Assembly: GCF_021730395.1 (NCBI RefSeq)
Contig: NC_069362.1
Coordinates: 71,131,501 to 71,195,500 of the forward strand
Origin: Mercenaria mercenaria
Lineage: Eukaryota > Mollusca > Bivalvia > Venerida > Veneridae
Reading direction: 5' to 3'
DNA length: 64,000 bases
In this document: piece after piece, positions 63,725-64,000 of the stretch
Position numbering within the stretch: the stretch's first letter is position 1
How the letters are laid out: the number at the start of each line of letters is the position of its first letter
Notes under the pieces: model-generated
Database searches by the model: none
What the model was told of the DNA's origin: nothing
What the model saw: only the letters and a program-made list of their open reading frames with translations
Made by a program: the position numbers and the translations under genes

Positions 63725-64000
63725 TTAAAGGTTCTAGGTCAAATGGTTCTCCAGTTATTGATCTAAAATGAAGTGTGACATGCAGATGGCCCCTGGGACC
63801 TTGACCTTTGATGGAGTGACCCCAAAAACAACAGGGGTCATCTACCATGTAAATCCTATCATTCTATTAAGTTTGAAGGTTCCGGGTCAAATGCTTCTCA
63901 AGCTATTGATCGACAATGGATTTCCATTTTCTGGTCCCTGTGACCTTGACCTTTAATAGAGTGACCCTAAAAACAATAGGGATCATCTACTCTGCAAGTC

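Larger units (their letters stand above)
62455..64000 (-). repeat. Array of the 13688-15476 family, running out of the window
   Basis: Units of ~150 bp with 'gggtcaagtggttctcaag', 'ttattgat', 'catgttcaggcccctgtgac' and 'aggggtcatctactctg', same orientation as the right arm at 14880-15476. Interrupted by the SINE at 62503-62727 and the MITE at 63519-63724. Incomplete at the right edge. Confidence 0.7.

Noticed and set aside
13688-64000. The repeated AGGTCA half-sites ('caaaggtcaaggtcac') as nuclear-receptor response elements
   Set aside because: They recur once or more per unit in hundreds of repeat units across unrelated families with no relation to promoters. Binding is possible in vitro, but nothing here supports a regulatory role.

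Overview
This is intron-rich, AT-rich animal nuclear DNA, most likely from a bivalve mollusc. That attribution is inferred from two things: animal genes with exons of about 50-360 bp separated by kilobase introns, and a dense repeat load of types I know from clam and oyster genomes. Those repeats are RUDI-like tRNA SINEs, pearl/Helitron-like elements that carry 140-180 bp tandem units full of 'ggtcaaggtcac', and LINE tails ending in short tandem repeats. The species cannot be fixed from the sequence.

Three host genes can be read. (1) A cytosolic-type serine hydroxymethyltransferase lies on the + strand at 5635-12469. It has six coding exons and 467 codons, all splice phases agree, and there is a probable TATA promoter and noncoding first exon near 2794-2850. 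(2) Mitochondrial ribosomal protein L12 lies on the - strand at 27787-18445, with five exons and 187 codons; its short first exon is my proposal. (3) The cap-binding factor eIF4E lies on the + strand at 39972-52798. It has seven exons and 208 codons (210 with an alternative donor), every cap-contacting residue I could check is present, and an E-box sits 35 bp before the start codon. SHMT and MRPL12 converge on each other, and MRPL12 and eIF4E diverge. The genes are not an operon and share no pathway beyond general growth metabolism and translation.

Almost everything else is mobile DNA. Layout: 0.5-5.5 kb repeat arrays around the SHMT promoter; 5.6-12.5 kb SHMT with hAT-like and pearl-like insertions in its introns; 13.7-16.4 kb a foldback array split by a terminal-inverted-repeat element; 18.4-27.8 kb MRPL12, with a 45-bp satellite and two pearl-like elements in introns; 28-39.4 kb a repeat-only block with two hAT-like copies, a 1039-bp TIR element, a foldback complex and several LINE fragments; 40-52.8 kb eIF4E, whose intron 5 holds a nested stack of insertions; 52.8-57.3 kb the long 3' side of eIF4E plus one complete SINE; 57.3-64 kb repeats only.

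The most informative observation is that about fifteen of the tandem-repeat elements, although unrelated in their internal units, share one terminal design: 5' TTA plus a hairpin, then a 3' hairpin followed by CTCTTG or CTCTAG. Two of them can be compared with paralogous empty sites inside this window, and both fit insertion between two T residues without target duplication, as reported for Helentron-type rolling-circle elements. I saw no LTR retrovirus, CRISPR array, toxin gene or functional rRNA/tRNA gene.
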